Counted from the stretch's first letter, positions 25,215 to 34,017 are shown. The stretch is 64,000 nucleotides of DNA from Paenibacillus sophorae (GCF_018966525.1 NZ_CP076607.1:4588001-4652000); one strand, 5' to 3'. Numbers and translations: made by a program. Notes: generated from the sequence alone by a model not told the origin.

Positions 25215-26081
25215 CTATGCCTCCCCCGCAGCTTGTCCCGACAGTTTCAACTGCAGATGGAAACGGTCAAGCGTCCCCCGCAGCTCGCGGGCCAGGCTTT
25301 CGTCCCTGAGATCCAGAAAGATCTTCTGAATGGAATCCATCGCCTGGTGCAGCTTGTCCGTCAACAGGGATTCGCATTTATACTTCATTTTCAGCTTCTT
25401 CCATTCTTTGGGTCCGAGCTTCCGTTCCCGCAGCTGCCGTCTCTCCTCATCGTTAGCCGCCTCCAGCAAATGCCAGAAGCAGTAGCCATGCAGCGCTTCG
25501 GCAGTCGAAGCTCCCCGCTTCAGTTCTACCGCTATGGTCTCGCACCGGCTGAATTCATACAGCAGATTCTGCCACGCCTCGGCAAAAGGACGGTCGATCA
25601 GGGGGGTAAAAGACAGAAAGAGCCGCATGTTCAGCTGCACCGCGGCCTGCAAATAAGTTTCAGCCGAAAGAATCATCTCTTTCGCCTTGAGGTACAGCTG
25701 CGCCTTAAGTACATTAAAATCGGCGATTGCCGCGCTTAAGGAACCAACGATTCCTATTTCCCCGCTCTTGGCTAAAATATGATAAAACCAACTGCTGAAA
25801 TAATCTCCCGCCAGCACCTTCAACTGCCGTGAGCGCATAGCATCCTCCCCGGGAGGGTCTGCCGAAAGATCAATCGACTCATGGGTATCCAGTCCAAGCT
25901 GCACGAGTGCGGTAACGAGCCCGCACAGCTCCGCGTCAGGCTTCCTGACGGCGCCATGGTTCAGAAATATATATAACAATGATACCCGGGCATCCGGAAA
26001 TGGCGGCAGGTCCGTATGCCGCTGAATCATATCGTAGTCCGTATAAGTTTTAGCCAGTTGCGGTATGCGGTACGGTTTCAT
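25215..26081 (-). CDS. hepS: Heptaprenyl diphosphate synthase component I HepS
   Basis: The non-catalytic partner of HepT, 288 residues, recognised mainly by position and by its helical character with the segment MKPYRIPQLAKTYTDYDMI at the N-terminus. No aspartate-rich motif is expected or seen. ATG 26079-26081 has GGAGG seven bases upstream; the frame opens 19 codons earlier without a ribosome site. The protein probably sets chain length or helps product release. Confidence 0.85.
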   Translation of the reverse strand: MKPYRIPQLAKTYTDYDMIQRHTDLPPFPDARVSLLYIFLNHGAVRKPDAELCGLVTALVQLGLDTHESIDLSADPPGEDAMRSRQLKVLAGDYFSSWFYHILAKSGEIGIVGSLSAAIADFNVLKAQLYLKAKEMILSAETYLQAAVQLNMRLFLSFTPLIDRPFAEAWQNLLYEFSRCETIAVELKRGASTAEALHGYCFWHLLEAANDEERRQLRERKLGPKEWKKLKMKYKCESLLTDKLHQAMDSIQKIFLDLRDESLARELRGTLDRFHLQLKLSGQAAGEA

Positions 26082-26213
26082 TTCAGCCTCCGAGCCAATA
26101 AAAATTATGCCGTTCATTTGTTCACAATCTTGTCTCAATCTTGTCTATTATATCACATGTTTTTGGGTCGCGCACAACCAGGCTTCCAGCCGTTCCAAGC
26201 TGCTTAGTTACTT

Positions 26214-26768
26214 TTACCCGGATGAGGGAGGAATGAATTGATTTTTCCAAAGGCTGGTTTCACTGATTCGAAAAGCAGCCTTGAGACGGCCTGGAAGCGG
26301 CGGATTGCCGGCCGTTTGAAGCTCGCTCAGCAGTTCGCCGGACAGCTCCTGGCGCCTGGCGTCCGCTGCCAGCAGCAGACGGGCCGTACCCAGCCATTTG
26401 TCTTCCGCTATGACTCTCAGCATAACCTGATCGACATTTTCCGTATCCCGGAAAGCGAAGAGGAAAGCCTTGGCCATATCGGCGTATACCTCTCTGGGCT
26501 CAAGCCTGCTGTCAGTTATCTTCAAATCCAGCGACAGCACTCCATCCTCTAAGCCGACGCTGCCGATGGACATGGAGAAAGGAAGGCTGCCGACCGAATC
26601 CACCAAATTGGCGTCGCCAAGAATGATGCCATCTTTGGCTGACAAGAGGGTCTCCACCGTCCTATGTTCGCCCAGCATGGAAGAATGAAGGCTCTCCATC
26701 TGCGGAAGTAAAGCGGCGGAAACCGCCGTAACCAGCATCGCCGCCCCAATCCACCATGTACGGTTCAT
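26214..26768 (-). CDS. Predicted exported or membrane-anchored protein, unknown
   Basis: A 184-residue protein with an N-terminal hydrophobic segment (residues 5-22) and an otherwise soluble extracellular part. I recognise no family. It lies between mtrB and hepS, where B. subtilis has no gene, and is separated from hepS by 130 bases. The middle contains DGVLSLDLKITDSRLEPREVY and the C-terminal half repeats leucine-rich stretches. Confidence 0.6.
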   Translation of the reverse strand: MNRTWWIGAAMLVTAVSAALLPQMESLHSSMLGEHRTVETLLSAKDGIILGDANLVDSVGSLPFSMSIGSVGLEDGVLSLDLKITDSRLEPREVYADMAKAFLFAFRDTENVDQVMLRVIAEDKWLGTARLLLAADARRQELSGELLSELQTAGNPPLPGRLKAAFRISETSLWKNQFIPPSSG

Positions 26769-26851
26769 CGTTCATCCCCCTTTACGCCTCACAGCATTGT
26801 CCGCGCTCAGAAGACCTGGAATAAGCGTGAAACCTATACTTTTTTATATGC

Positions 26852-26875
26852 AAAAAAAAGCAGGCTATGCCTGCT
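26852..26875 (-). terminator. Terminator of mtrB
   Basis: AGCAGGC and GCCTGCT enclose a three-base loop and are followed by eight T on the minus strand, 4 bases past the mtrB stop. Confidence 0.85.
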
Positions 26876-26878
26876 GGT

Positions 26879-27127
26879 TCAGATCCCGCTTTCCAATTGT
26901 CCGTGCTTGGTCATAATCTCCGCCTTGCCGCGGATCTTCATCGCAGAGGTAAGATCGGTAAACTGGGCAATCATCACCTCGCCTTTGTCTAGCTTTTCGG
27001 TATGATGAAAACGGGTATCCAGGCCTCTCGTAAGTCCAATCACCTGCACGCCGTTCTCTTTCGCCTTGACCACGATATAATCGCTTGCCGCCACATCCGG
27101 GACGGCTGCGTTTTTGCTGTCGCTCAT
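26879..27127 (-). CDS. mtrB: trp RNA-binding attenuation protein TRAP
   Basis: An 82-residue TRAP protein. The core reads DYIVVKAKENGVQVIGLTRG, then FHHTEKLDKGEVMIAQFT and KIRGKAEI, closely following B. subtilis MtrB, including the tryptophan-pocket and GAG-binding lysine/arginine residues. Eleven subunits form a ring that, with bound tryptophan, wraps GAG/UAG-rich RNA. A matching array lies in the trp leader at 16.5 kb. The GTP cyclohydrolase gene mtrA/folE, which precedes mtrB in Bacillus, is missing here. Confidence 0.95.
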   Translation of the reverse strand: MSDSKNAAVPDVAASDYIVVKAKENGVQVIGLTRGLDTRFHHTEKLDKGEVMIAQFTDLTSAMKIRGKAEIMTKHGQLESGI

Positions 27128-27170
27128 CTCTAATCCCCTCTCTTCGTAATCTGTCGCTTCCCGCTCTTAA

Positions 27171-27198
27171 AAATAAATGCCGCCTGGAAGGGCGGCAT
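27171..27198 (-). terminator. Terminator of hup
   Basis: ATGCCGCC pairs with GGCGGCAT across six bases, followed by TTATTTTT on the minus strand, between hup and mtrB. Confidence 0.8.
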
Positions 27199-27241
27199 GT
27201 TTGATGCAAGTCATAGTAATAGATCGGCTATGTAGAAATCA

Positions 27242-27514
27242 TTATTTAATTCCGTCTTTAAGCGCCTTTCCCGGTTTGAAAGCCGGAACTTTGCTCGAAG
27301 GAATTTCGATTTCTTCACCGGTTTGCGGATTGCGGCCTTTACGTGCGGAACGTTCGCGGACTTCGAAGTTTCCAAATCCGACCAGCTGCACTTTGTCACC
27401 GCCCTGCAAAGCTTCCGTAATCGCCTCGAATACGGCGTCTACTGCTTTGGTAACATCTTTCTTGGGAAGTTCAGTTGCTTCCGTTACTTGGTTGATCAAA
27501 TCAGATTTATTCAT
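27242..27514 (-). CDS. hup: HU family DNA-binding protein
   Basis: A 90-residue histone-like protein that bends and compacts DNA. MNKSDLINQVTEATELPKKD at the start and GRNPQTGEEIEIPSSKVPAF in the DNA-binding arm are diagnostic. It lies between spoIVA and mtrB, the position of hbs in B. subtilis. A GGGAGGTGAG ribosome site precedes the ATG. It probably has its own promoter (TTTCAC, 17 bases, TATATT near 27560-27590). Confidence 0.96.
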   Translation of the reverse strand: MNKSDLINQVTEATELPKKDVTKAVDAVFEAITEALQGGDKVQLVGFGNFEVRERSARKGRNPQTGEEIEIPSSKVPAFKPGKALKDGIK

Positions 27515-27722
27515 TTCTTCTCACCTCCCTGGCAAGTTCTCCGTTATTGTTCACTGTTTCCGTTTCAACGCAAAATATACGTGATTATTTCATAAAGTGA
27601 AACATTGCCGGCATCTTTCCCCGGATGCGCAACAAATTTATAGTAATACAGGCCATCCATAATTTCAAGGCGTTCCTAAAAAAACAAGCTGAAATGATTT
27701 CCTGTTCCATCAAAACGCGCAC

Positions 27723-27757
27723 AAAAAGAGCGAGACCTCGGCGTCCCGCTCTTTTTT
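27723..27757. terminator. Bidirectional terminator downstream of spoIVA
   Basis: AAAGAGCGAGAC pairs with GTCCCGCTCTTT (one wobble), with T runs on both strands. It lies about 30 bases past the spoIVA stop. Confidence 0.75.
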
Positions 27758-27785
27758 CTTCGCTTTTTTGCGCTTTTCGCGCGCC

Positions 27786-29264
27786 TTAAAGGATAATGGC
27801 AATCAAACCGCCGGACCCTTCGTTAATAATGCGGCCCAGCGTTTCCTGCAGCTTGTAGCGGGCGTTGTCCGGCATCATGGCGATCTTGCCCTGAATGCCC
27901 TCCCGGACGATGCTGTGCAGCGACCGGCCGAAAATATCCGACTCCCAGATCTTGATCGGGTCTTTCTCAAAATCCTGCATCAGATAGCGGACAAGCTCTT
28001 CGCTCTGCTTCTCCGTGCCGATGATCGGCGAGAATTCAGATTCAACATCGACGCGGATCATATGGATAGACGGAGCCGTCGCTTTCAACCGCACCCCAAA
28101 ACGTGTGCCCTGACGAATCAGCTCTGGCTCGTCGAGCGCCATTTCGGCCAGGGAAGGAGCGGCGATGCCGTAGCCTGTCGTCTTGACCATTTCGAGCGCT
28201 TCCGCGAACCGGTCGTATTCCCGCTTGGCATGGGAGAATTCCTGCATCAGCTGCAGCAGATGGTCCTTGCCGCGGATTTCGACGCCGACGACTTCCATCA
28301 GCACCTGGTCGTACAGCTCTTCAGGCGCGTACAGGTCGATTTCCGCGACGCCCTGACCCATATTCATGCCGCTGAGTCCGGCTCTGTCGATAAAGTCATA
28401 TTCCGTAAACTGGGAAACCAGCCGGTCGACATCACGCAGACGGCGGATATCCTTAACGGTGTCGCGAACGGAATTCTCGTAATTGCTGCGCAGCCAGTGA
28501 TTCTCGGGGAGCACCATCACCCAGCTCGGCAGATTGACATTCACTTCATGCACGGGGAATTCGTACAATACTTCACGCAGCACGCCGGTCACGTCATCCT
28601 CGGACATTGTGGCGGCGCTAAGCGCCATGACCGGAATATCGTATTTGGCGGCCAACTCGCTGCGGAGCTGCTGGGTCTCCTCGCTTCTCGGCCGGGTGGA
28701 GTTGATGACAACTACGAACGGCTTGCCGACCTCCTTAAGTTCCGCAATAACGCGCTCTTCCGAATCTACGTACGAGCTGCGCGGAATTTCCGCAACGGTG
28801 CCGTCCGTGGTGACGACGACTCCAAGCGTCGAATGCTCTTGGATCACTTTGCGGGTGCCGATTTCCGCCGCCTCCTGGAATGGGATCGGCTCTTCGAACC
28901 AAGGTGTGGAGATCATCCGAGGACCGTTCTCGTCCTCATAGCCCTTAGCGCCATCGACCGCATAGCCGACACAATCCACGAGTCTGACGTTAACCTCAAG
29001 CCCCTCGGCAACCTTGATCTGTACCGCGTTGTTCGGAACGAACTTAGGTTCGGTCGTCATAATCGTCTTGCCCGCGGCGCTCTGCGGAAGCTCATCCACG
29101 GCACGCACGCGGTCCGCCTCACTCGTTATGTTAGGCAGTACGATCGTTTCCATAAAGCGCTTGATAAATGTCGATTTCCCCGTGCGGACCGCGCCGACGA
29201 CTCCCAGATAGATGTCCCCGCCGGTACGTTCGGCAATGTCCTTGAAAATATCCACTTTTTCCAA
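27786..29264 (-). CDS. spoIVA: Spore coat morphogenetic ATPase SpoIVA
   Basis: Forms the basal layer of the spore coat around the forespore. The product is 492 residues, the same length as B. subtilis SpoIVA, when started at the TTG at 29262-29264 (first residues MEKVDIFKDIAERTGG). That TTG has AGGAGGGG seven bases upstream. The Walker A loop GAVRTGKST and the C-terminal INEGSGGLIAIIL, needed for anchoring, are intact. It is expected to be a sigma-E gene; a candidate promoter lies at 29463-29491. Confidence 0.97.
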   Translation of the reverse strand: MEKVDIFKDIAERTGGDIYLGVVGAVRTGKSTFIKRFMETIVLPNITSEADRVRAVDELPQSAAGKTIMTTEPKFVPNNAVQIKVAEGLEVNVRLVDCVGYAVDGAKGYEDENGPRMISTPWFEEPIPFQEAAEIGTRKVIQEHSTLGVVVTTDGTVAEIPRSSYVDSEERVIAELKEVGKPFVVVINSTRPRSEETQQLRSELAAKYDIPVMALSAATMSEDDVTGVLREVLYEFPVHEVNVNLPSWVMVLPENHWLRSNYENSVRDTVKDIRRLRDVDRLVSQFTEYDFIDRAGLSGMNMGQGVAEIDLYAPEELYDQVLMEVVGVEIRGKDHLLQLMQEFSHAKREYDRFAEALEMVKTTGYGIAAPSLAEMALDEPELIRQGTRFGVRLKATAPSIHMIRVDVESEFSPIIGTEKQSEELVRYLMQDFEKDPIKIWESDIFGRSLHSIVREGIQGKIAMMPDNARYKLQETLGRIINEGSGGLIAIIL

Positions 29265-29462
29265 AAGAGATCCCCTCCTCATATACTTCCGAAGAAAAAA
29301 TGCTTGAAGAGCATCGACTTCGCGCTTGCCGCCGGTGTTCACCGACTTCACGGCATGAACCGGACTCTGCACTCACTGCCCGGCTGAAGCTTGGTCCGTA
29401 AGGTCCGTAAGCTTTGCCCCGCGGTAAACTCGGACGCTCGGACATGCATTTGGACTAGTATC

Positions 29463-29491
29463 ATCATATGTACCCGCTGCGGATTTATGAC
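29463..29491 (-). promoter_or_regulatory. Candidate sigma-E promoter of spoIVA
   Basis: On the minus strand GTCATAAAT (29483-29491), 12 bases, then CATATGAT (29463-29470) resembles the sigma-E pattern of a -35 ATA element and a CATACAAT-like -10. It lies about 200 bases upstream of spoIVA. The rest of 29265-29707 holds no gene that I can support. Confidence 0.4.
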
Positions 29492-29707
29492 CTGCTTTCA
29501 CGCAATTTGAAGGTTGTTTCTCAGAGTAGAAGCACTGCACGCGTTACTGATACACGGAAGCTTTCTCATCATGAATATGAGCAGGCCGGCCGAAATAGAA
29601 CTCTTGAAAGAAGCATAGACCGGACATATCTATTAATCTTTGATAGCACGCAAAAAGACAGTCATCCCACGGACAACTGCCCATTCTTATAAGACACGTG
29701 TATTCTG

Positions 29708-30511
29708 TTACTCCGCTCCTTGCTCTTCGGATGATGCTCGGGGAACAGGTTGGCCCCCCACCCAGTAATACGGGAGCGATTTGACAGGGACGAACCAGGA
29801 ACTTCCCAGCAGCAGCGAGCGCAGATCCTCGTCCGGGGCTGGCTGCACGCCCGTCTTGTCTATCGCTGACATAATGTCGAATGCGTAATCAGCGTATACA
29901 ACGCCGGTCTTATCCATTATAAAATCCATCGCCACGCCGGAGTATACGCTTGTCAGCTTCTGATTCTCCGTCCCGGCCTTGTTGCCGTCGATCTTGTAGA
30001 GATCTGGATACCGCTCACCGGCGGCGGGTAGTTCCTCGTTATTGACCGAACGGTACAGATTCACCTTCCGCTGAACATCGTTCACGGCCTGAACCGTAAC
30101 GAGATCCATCACCTTAACCGTCGGACTTCTCTCCTCATCCAGCAGCAAAAAGTAGGCGCTGCCTCCTTTCTCGAAGGCCACCGCCGGAATATCGTCCAAA
30201 TATCCCTTTTTGTTCAGCTTGTCCAGATCAATCCGGAATTTCTCGAACCTTGGCGTCGCCCTGTCAGCGTTCAAGATCGGAAGCAGGCCCTCCTCCTGAT
30301 AGAAATCGTCGACAGCGGACTGAACCCGACTCACTTCTTCACGGTAGCTGACGGCGATCCTTCCTTCCTCCCTGCCGGTATACAGGCAGCCGGACAGGAA
30401 AAGAGTTAGGAGCAGCGTTACCAGCACGCCCGCGGCGCGTACAGGCGGCAGAGTGACTCCTCTAATGATTCCCACCCTGCTTGGCGGCCTCTCCTTCAGC
30501 ATACTTACCAC
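29708..30511 (-). CDS. yphF: YphF-like lipoprotein
   Basis: A 267-residue protein with an N-terminal hydrophobic segment ending in a lipobox (LSGC), so it is probably anchored at the outer face of the membrane. It lies between spoIVA and yphE, like B. subtilis YphF, whose function is unknown. The GTG at 30509-30511 has GAGG seven bases before it and overlaps the ferredoxin stop by 7 bases, implying coupled translation. Confidence 0.7.
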   Translation of the reverse strand: MVSMLKERPPSRVGIIRGVTLPPVRAAGVLVTLLLTLFLSGCLYTGREEGRIAVSYREEVSRVQSAVDDFYQEEGLLPILNADRATPRFEKFRIDLDKLNKKGYLDDIPAVAFEKGGSAYFLLLDEERSPTVKVMDLVTVQAVNDVQRKVNLYRSVNNEELPAAGERYPDLYKIDGNKAGTENQKLTSVYSGVAMDFIMDKTGVVYADYAFDIMSAIDKTGVQPAPDEDLRSLLLGSSWFVPVKSLPYYWVGGQPVPRASSEEQGAE

Positions 30512-30873
30512 AATTCATCCTCGTGGCCGCGCCGCGCCTCTTCCAGCCTGCGCCGTACGGCAGCTTTCAAAGGGTCTTCAGGCACGGTCACACGGACGTC
30601 CCCCCGTACTACGGCCTGACAGGCCAGACGGACGCCATCGTTCAACTGGCTGCCAAGCTTGCGCCGTTCGATATCTCCAGGGGGCTTAACCGCACCTGCA
30701 GTCTCTTCCTCAATCTTGACCTTGCACATCAGGCAGCCGGCTTTTCCGTCGCAGCGGGTAGCTATTGTAACGCCCGCCTTGCGCGCCGCCTTGAGCAGCG
30801 ATATGCCTCCGGCAATCTCGATCTGTCTCCCCTCCGGCAAAAAGACAACCTTATATCCTCTATGTGGTTTCAT
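30505..30873 (-). CDS. [2Fe-2S] ferredoxin-like protein
   Basis: A 122-residue plant-type ferredoxin domain. The cluster cysteines lie in RCDGKAGCLMCK (Cx5Cx2C) with the fourth in RLACQAVV, and the beta-grasp opening reads VVFLPEGRQIEIAGG. The C-terminal 25 residues are charged and helical. Its partner is unknown. Overlap with the lipoprotein gene suggests joint expression; no ferredoxin occupies this place in the B. subtilis spoIVA region. Confidence 0.85.
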   Translation of the reverse strand: MKPHRGYKVVFLPEGRQIEIAGGISLLKAARKAGVTIATRCDGKAGCLMCKVKIEEETAGAVKPPGDIERRKLGSQLNDGVRLACQAVVRGDVRVTVPEDPLKAAVRRRLEEARRGHEDELW

Positions 30874-30918
30874 CGATGTCGTATCCTCCTCTTAGCGCTC
30901 CAAGTACGTACAGCAATA

Positions 30919-31578
30919 TTATGAACAGAGCGCGGTTACGCCCAGCAATTCTCCAAGCAGCCCAATATGGGAAATTTCCAGCGAATTGTGCCGGATCAGC
31001 GTCTGAACCAACGGAAGGTGAGCAGGCAAATTTCTCCTCATGACAGAGGCGATCGCCTCATAACGGTCTCTACGTCCGCGAAGCACGTTGAATACGAACT
31101 CATGAGCCAGCGGCATGAGCCGCAGCCTTCCGATACCGGGGTAATCCCTTGCGGGCGCACCCGTCTGCAGAAGGCGGGTCTCCACATTGTACTTCGATGG
31201 GCCGCTGCATACTTTGAACCCGCATACGAGCTCCAAATGATAATCATCCAGCCGGTAATGGCCAATTAGCGAAAAGCATCCGCGGCTCCAGTCTTCGGCT
31301 GGTTTCCCGCAAGCATATCGTCCAAGAGCCGTATGGAGCCTGTCCACAGCCTCCAGATCCGCGTACAGATCGATATCGTGAGGAGGCGCCGCGAGCGGCA
31401 CATCGTGCAGAAGCAGCCCGCAGCTTCCTCCCAGAAGCCATAATGGCGGGTCTTCCTCTTTCCCAAAGCATAATGCATCAGCAGCCTGTACAAGAGCCTT
31501 ACACAGCCCCTGCGGCATAGTATCACCGGCTAACATTCCTTCACGCCCCATTCCTTCAAAAATCGTGCTACGATTCAA
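30919..31578 (-). CDS. Nucleotidyltransferase-fold protein
   Basis: The fold signature GGSCGLLL...HDIDLYAD (about residues 50-75) matches the G-S...D-x-D pattern of the polymerase-beta superfamily. The product is up to 219 residues. The start is unclear: the frame opens at a TTG at 31576-31578, with ATG codons at 31551 and 31536, none with a good ribosome site. The substrate is unknown; it could be a minimal or inactive transferase. It lies between yphE and the ferredoxin gene. Confidence 0.65.
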   Translation of the reverse strand: MNRSTIFEGMGREGMLAGDTMPQGLCKALVQAADALCFGKEEDPPLWLLGGSCGLLLHDVPLAAPPHDIDLYADLEAVDRLHTALGRYACGKPAEDWSRGCFSLIGHYRLDDYHLELVCGFKVCSGPSKYNVETRLLQTGAPARDYPGIGRLRLMPLAHEFVFNVLRGRRDRYEAIASVMRRNLPAHLPLVQTLIRHNSLEISHIGLLGELLGVTALCS

Positions 31579-31712
31579 TCAGAAATATGTTCAGTTCGAC
31601 GCTGTAAGGTTACCTGTTATTCCCAGTATTGCCTGGCAGACCAGTGCTGCAGCCTTCCTTCAAATATTCGCTCCATATCTTCGGCCCTACCGCAGCAGCC
31701 ATATGTAATGGC

Positions 31713-31892
31713 TTACATAATTGAGGCCACGCCGCCAAGCAATCCGATAAGCATGATGACAAAAGCGATGACGGACAACACTCCGCGGAGCAGGCCTTTC
31801 GTCCTGCTGCGGGCAAACGTAATGAGAAATACGGACAGACCCATAATCAAAATGGCAATCAGGGACATCCACATTTTAGTCATCGGGTCCAT
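31713..31892 (-). CDS. yphE: YphE-like DUF2768 membrane protein
   Basis: A 59-residue protein with two membrane helices (about 8-26 and 36-58) joined by a basic loop, RSRTKGLLRG. DUF2768 proteins such as B. subtilis YphE lie between yphF and gpsA, matching the order here. A GGGGGC site lies 6 bases before the ATG. The function is unknown, although the neighbourhood is rich in sporulation genes. Confidence 0.75.
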   Translation of the reverse strand: MDPMTKMWMSLIAILIMGLSVFLITFARSRTKGLLRGVLSVIAFVIMLIGLLGGVASIM

Positions 31893-31943
31893 TCGTATGC
31901 CCCCATTCAGCTGGATATTATAGGCATATTATAACACGATTAC

Positions 31944-31985
31944 AAAAAAAAGAGCATCGGAACCGCTTCGGTTCTTTTGCTCTTT
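31944..31985 (-). terminator. Terminator of the spoVIF-like gene
   Basis: AGAGCA and TGCTCT flank an inner GAACCG/CGGTTC stem; a run of eight T follows on the minus strand, 16 bases past the stop. Confidence 0.8.
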
Positions 31986-32000
31986 TCGATAAGAAAGTTC

Positions 32001-32276
32001 CTATTTTTTAAGCATCATTTTCATTAAGGTTTCCATACTGCTCGGATTCGCCCCGGTCTTCTTCACAGCACTAATAATTTCCTTAATCGTTGCTTCGCTG
32101 ACCGGCACATTGGCCATCGCAGATACCTGCTTGATCAATTGGCGGAGCTGGGCTTCACTCTGCAGCGTTCCCGGCTTTACCGTACCGGCCAGCCTTTTAA
32201 CGGCGCCTTCCGAGATATTTTTGCCCGCCTTTTTATTGATGGCGTTCAAGGCGTCCTTGGAAAAATTTCGGCTCAT
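32001..32276 (-). CDS. SpoVIF-like sporulation protein
   Basis: A 91-residue protein. The segment from GTVKPGTLQSEAQLRQLI through SEATIKEIISAVKKTG to SSMETLMKMMLKK resembles stage VI sporulation protein F, which helps spore coat assembly. It has a GGAGGGATGA site before its ATG. Its place next to yphE and gpsA, in a cluster rich in sporulation genes, is consistent. Confidence 0.75.
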   Translation of the reverse strand: MSRNFSKDALNAINKKAGKNISEGAVKRLAGTVKPGTLQSEAQLRQLIKQVSAMANVPVSEATIKEIISAVKKTGANPSSMETLMKMMLKK

Positions 32277-32354
32277 TTGTCATCCCTCCTCCGTCAATCC
32301 CCGATACAGCATATGAGGAGATCCGGTAAAAGGTGAGGGCCCTCCAAGGTTACT

Positions 32355-33395
32355 TCACGTATGCCATTGCTCCCAGGTTTCCTGGGAAATGGACTCGAGT
32401 TCGGCCTTTGGATCGCGTCCCATAAGAGCCTCGACCGCTTCCCGCGGACTCCGGCCAAGGAACAGCACATGATAAATTTGGTCTGTAATCGGCATTTGCA
32501 CGCCCAATTTGGCGGAGATGGCATAGGCTGCCTGGGTTGTACGTATACCTTCTACAACCATGCCCATCGACTCCAGCACCTCATTCAGCGGCTTGCCCTG
32601 TCCGAGCAGCGAGCCTGCCCGCCAGTTGCGGCTGTGCTTGCTTGTCGCCGTTACGACAAGGTCGCCGATTCCGGCGAGACCGGCGAACGTCAGAGGGTTC
32701 GCCCCGAGCTCCACGCCGACACGGGAGATTTCCGCAATGCCCCGGGTAATCAGCGCTGCCTTGGCGTTATCGCCGTATCCGAGGCCGTCGGACATCCCTG
32801 CGCCGAGCGCAATGATGTTCTTGAGCGCTCCCGCTAATTCCACGCCGAGCATATCCCGATTCGTGTACACCCGGAAGTCATTGTTCATAAACAAATCCTG
32901 AGCCCGTATCGCGGCTTTCTCATCCAAAGAAGCGACGACAACCGTTGTCGGACAATGGCGGACAACCTCCTCCGCATGGCTCGGACCGGAGAGGACAACG
33001 ACGCGTCCTTCATCACAGCCAAGCTCCTCGGATATAACCGTGGACATCCGTTTCATGGTCTCCGTCTCAAAGCCTTTGGTCGCATGAACGCATAGCATCT
33101 CTTCCTTCCAGTGAGCCTTCAGGCTGCGGGCGACCTGACGCATGCCCGATGAAGGAGCCACGATGACGACCGCTTTGGCATCCGCGACCGCCTCTGCCAT
33201 ATCGGTTGTGGCGATTATGTTATCGGGAAGAACCGCTCCCGGCAAATAACGCTCATTGGTATGCTTGGCGTTGATCTCCTCCGACTGGGATGCGTTGCGC
33301 GTCCATAGATAAACCTCCGGATGGTTCGCCGCCAGAACGCTTGCCAGCGCCGTGCCCCAACTGCCCGCGACGAGTACGGCGACTTTGTCAGACAA
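32355..33395 (-). CDS. gpsA: Glycerol-3-phosphate dehydrogenase [NAD(P)+]
   Basis: Reduces dihydroxyacetone phosphate to sn-glycerol-3-phosphate for phospholipids, 346 residues. Conserved pieces include HATKGFE, the catalytic lysine in GALKNIIALGAGMSDGLGYG and the TRGIAEISR loop. The nucleotide motif reads VLVAGSWGTALA, with valine where the family has glycine. It starts at the TTG at 33393-33395, behind GGAGGG, and overlaps plsY by 8 bases, so glycerol-3-phosphate supply and its acylation are coupled. Confidence 0.95.
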   Translation of the reverse strand: MSDKVAVLVAGSWGTALASVLAANHPEVYLWTRNASQSEEINAKHTNERYLPGAVLPDNIIATTDMAEAVADAKAVVIVAPSSGMRQVARSLKAHWKEEMLCVHATKGFETETMKRMSTVISEELGCDEGRVVVLSGPSHAEEVVRHCPTTVVVASLDEKAAIRAQDLFMNNDFRVYTNRDMLGVELAGALKNIIALGAGMSDGLGYGDNAKAALITRGIAEISRVGVELGANPLTFAGLAGIGDLVVTATSKHSRNWRAGSLLGQGKPLNEVLESMGMVVEGIRTTQAAYAISAKLGVQMPITDQIYHVLFLGRSPREAVEALMGRDPKAELESISQETWEQWHT

Positions 33396-34005
33396 CTCGC
33401 TTCCCTCCTTTGGACTTGGAACCGATTTTGTTCTCGCGCCGCTGCGCGATTTTAATTATATTCGTCCGGTGCCGCCAGAATGCAAACACGGCGATGATAA
33501 GGCTAGTCCACAGCACCGGATATGTAAACCCGGTGAACAGCAGGAACACCGGCGTCAATGCAACGAACAGAAGTGAACCGAGCGAGACGTAACGGGTGAC
33601 AAAGATGGACAGAATGGCGATAACACCGGCGTACAGCGCAGGCACCAAGGCTAGTGTCGCCATTACGCCAATCGTGGTCGCGATACCTTTCCCGCCTTTG
33701 AAATGAAAGTAAAGCGGCCAGTTATGCCCGATAATCGCCGCAATACCGCAGGCTGCGGAGACCCAGCCTCCCCATCCGTCCGCCCATACCCCGAGCCAAA
33801 CGGCGATAATGCCTTTAAGCACATCCAGGATCAGCACCAGTATGGCGGGTCCTGTACCGAGAACCCGCAGCGTATTGGTTGCTCCGGCGTTGCCGCTGCC
33901 GTAATGGCGGATATCAATGCCCTTAATCAGCCTTGCCAGCAGAACGCTAAAGCTGACGGACCCAAGCAGATAACTAATCACAATTACCAAAATTTCAAAC
34001 GCCAC
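33388..34005 (-). CDS. plsY: Acyl-phosphate glycerol-3-phosphate acyltransferase PlsY
   Basis: An integral membrane acyltransferase of 205 residues that makes lysophosphatidic acid. The three PlsY motifs are GSVSFSVLLAR, GSGNAGATNTLRVLG and HNWPLYFHFKGGKGIATT. It starts at a GTG with GGGGAG upstream. The C-terminus is longer and more basic than usual (KRVV end). It forms a lipid unit with gpsA and, 3 kb upstream, plsC. Confidence 0.96.
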   Translation of the reverse strand: MAFEILVIVISYLLGSVSFSVLLARLIKGIDIRHYGSGNAGATNTLRVLGTGPAILVLILDVLKGIIAVWLGVWADGWGGWVSAACGIAAIIGHNWPLYFHFKGGKGIATTIGVMATLALVPALYAGVIAILSIFVTRYVSLGSLLFVALTPVFLLFTGFTYPVLWTSLIIAVFAFWRHRTNIIKIAQRRENKIGSKSKGGKRVV

Positions 34006-34017
34006 GCTTCTTCTCCC

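Noticed and set aside
27768..29387. 539-residue open frame on the plus strand
   Set aside because: It lies wholly antisense to spoIVA, which has a clear family match, ribosome site and length. The frame is a by-product of high GC in third positions.
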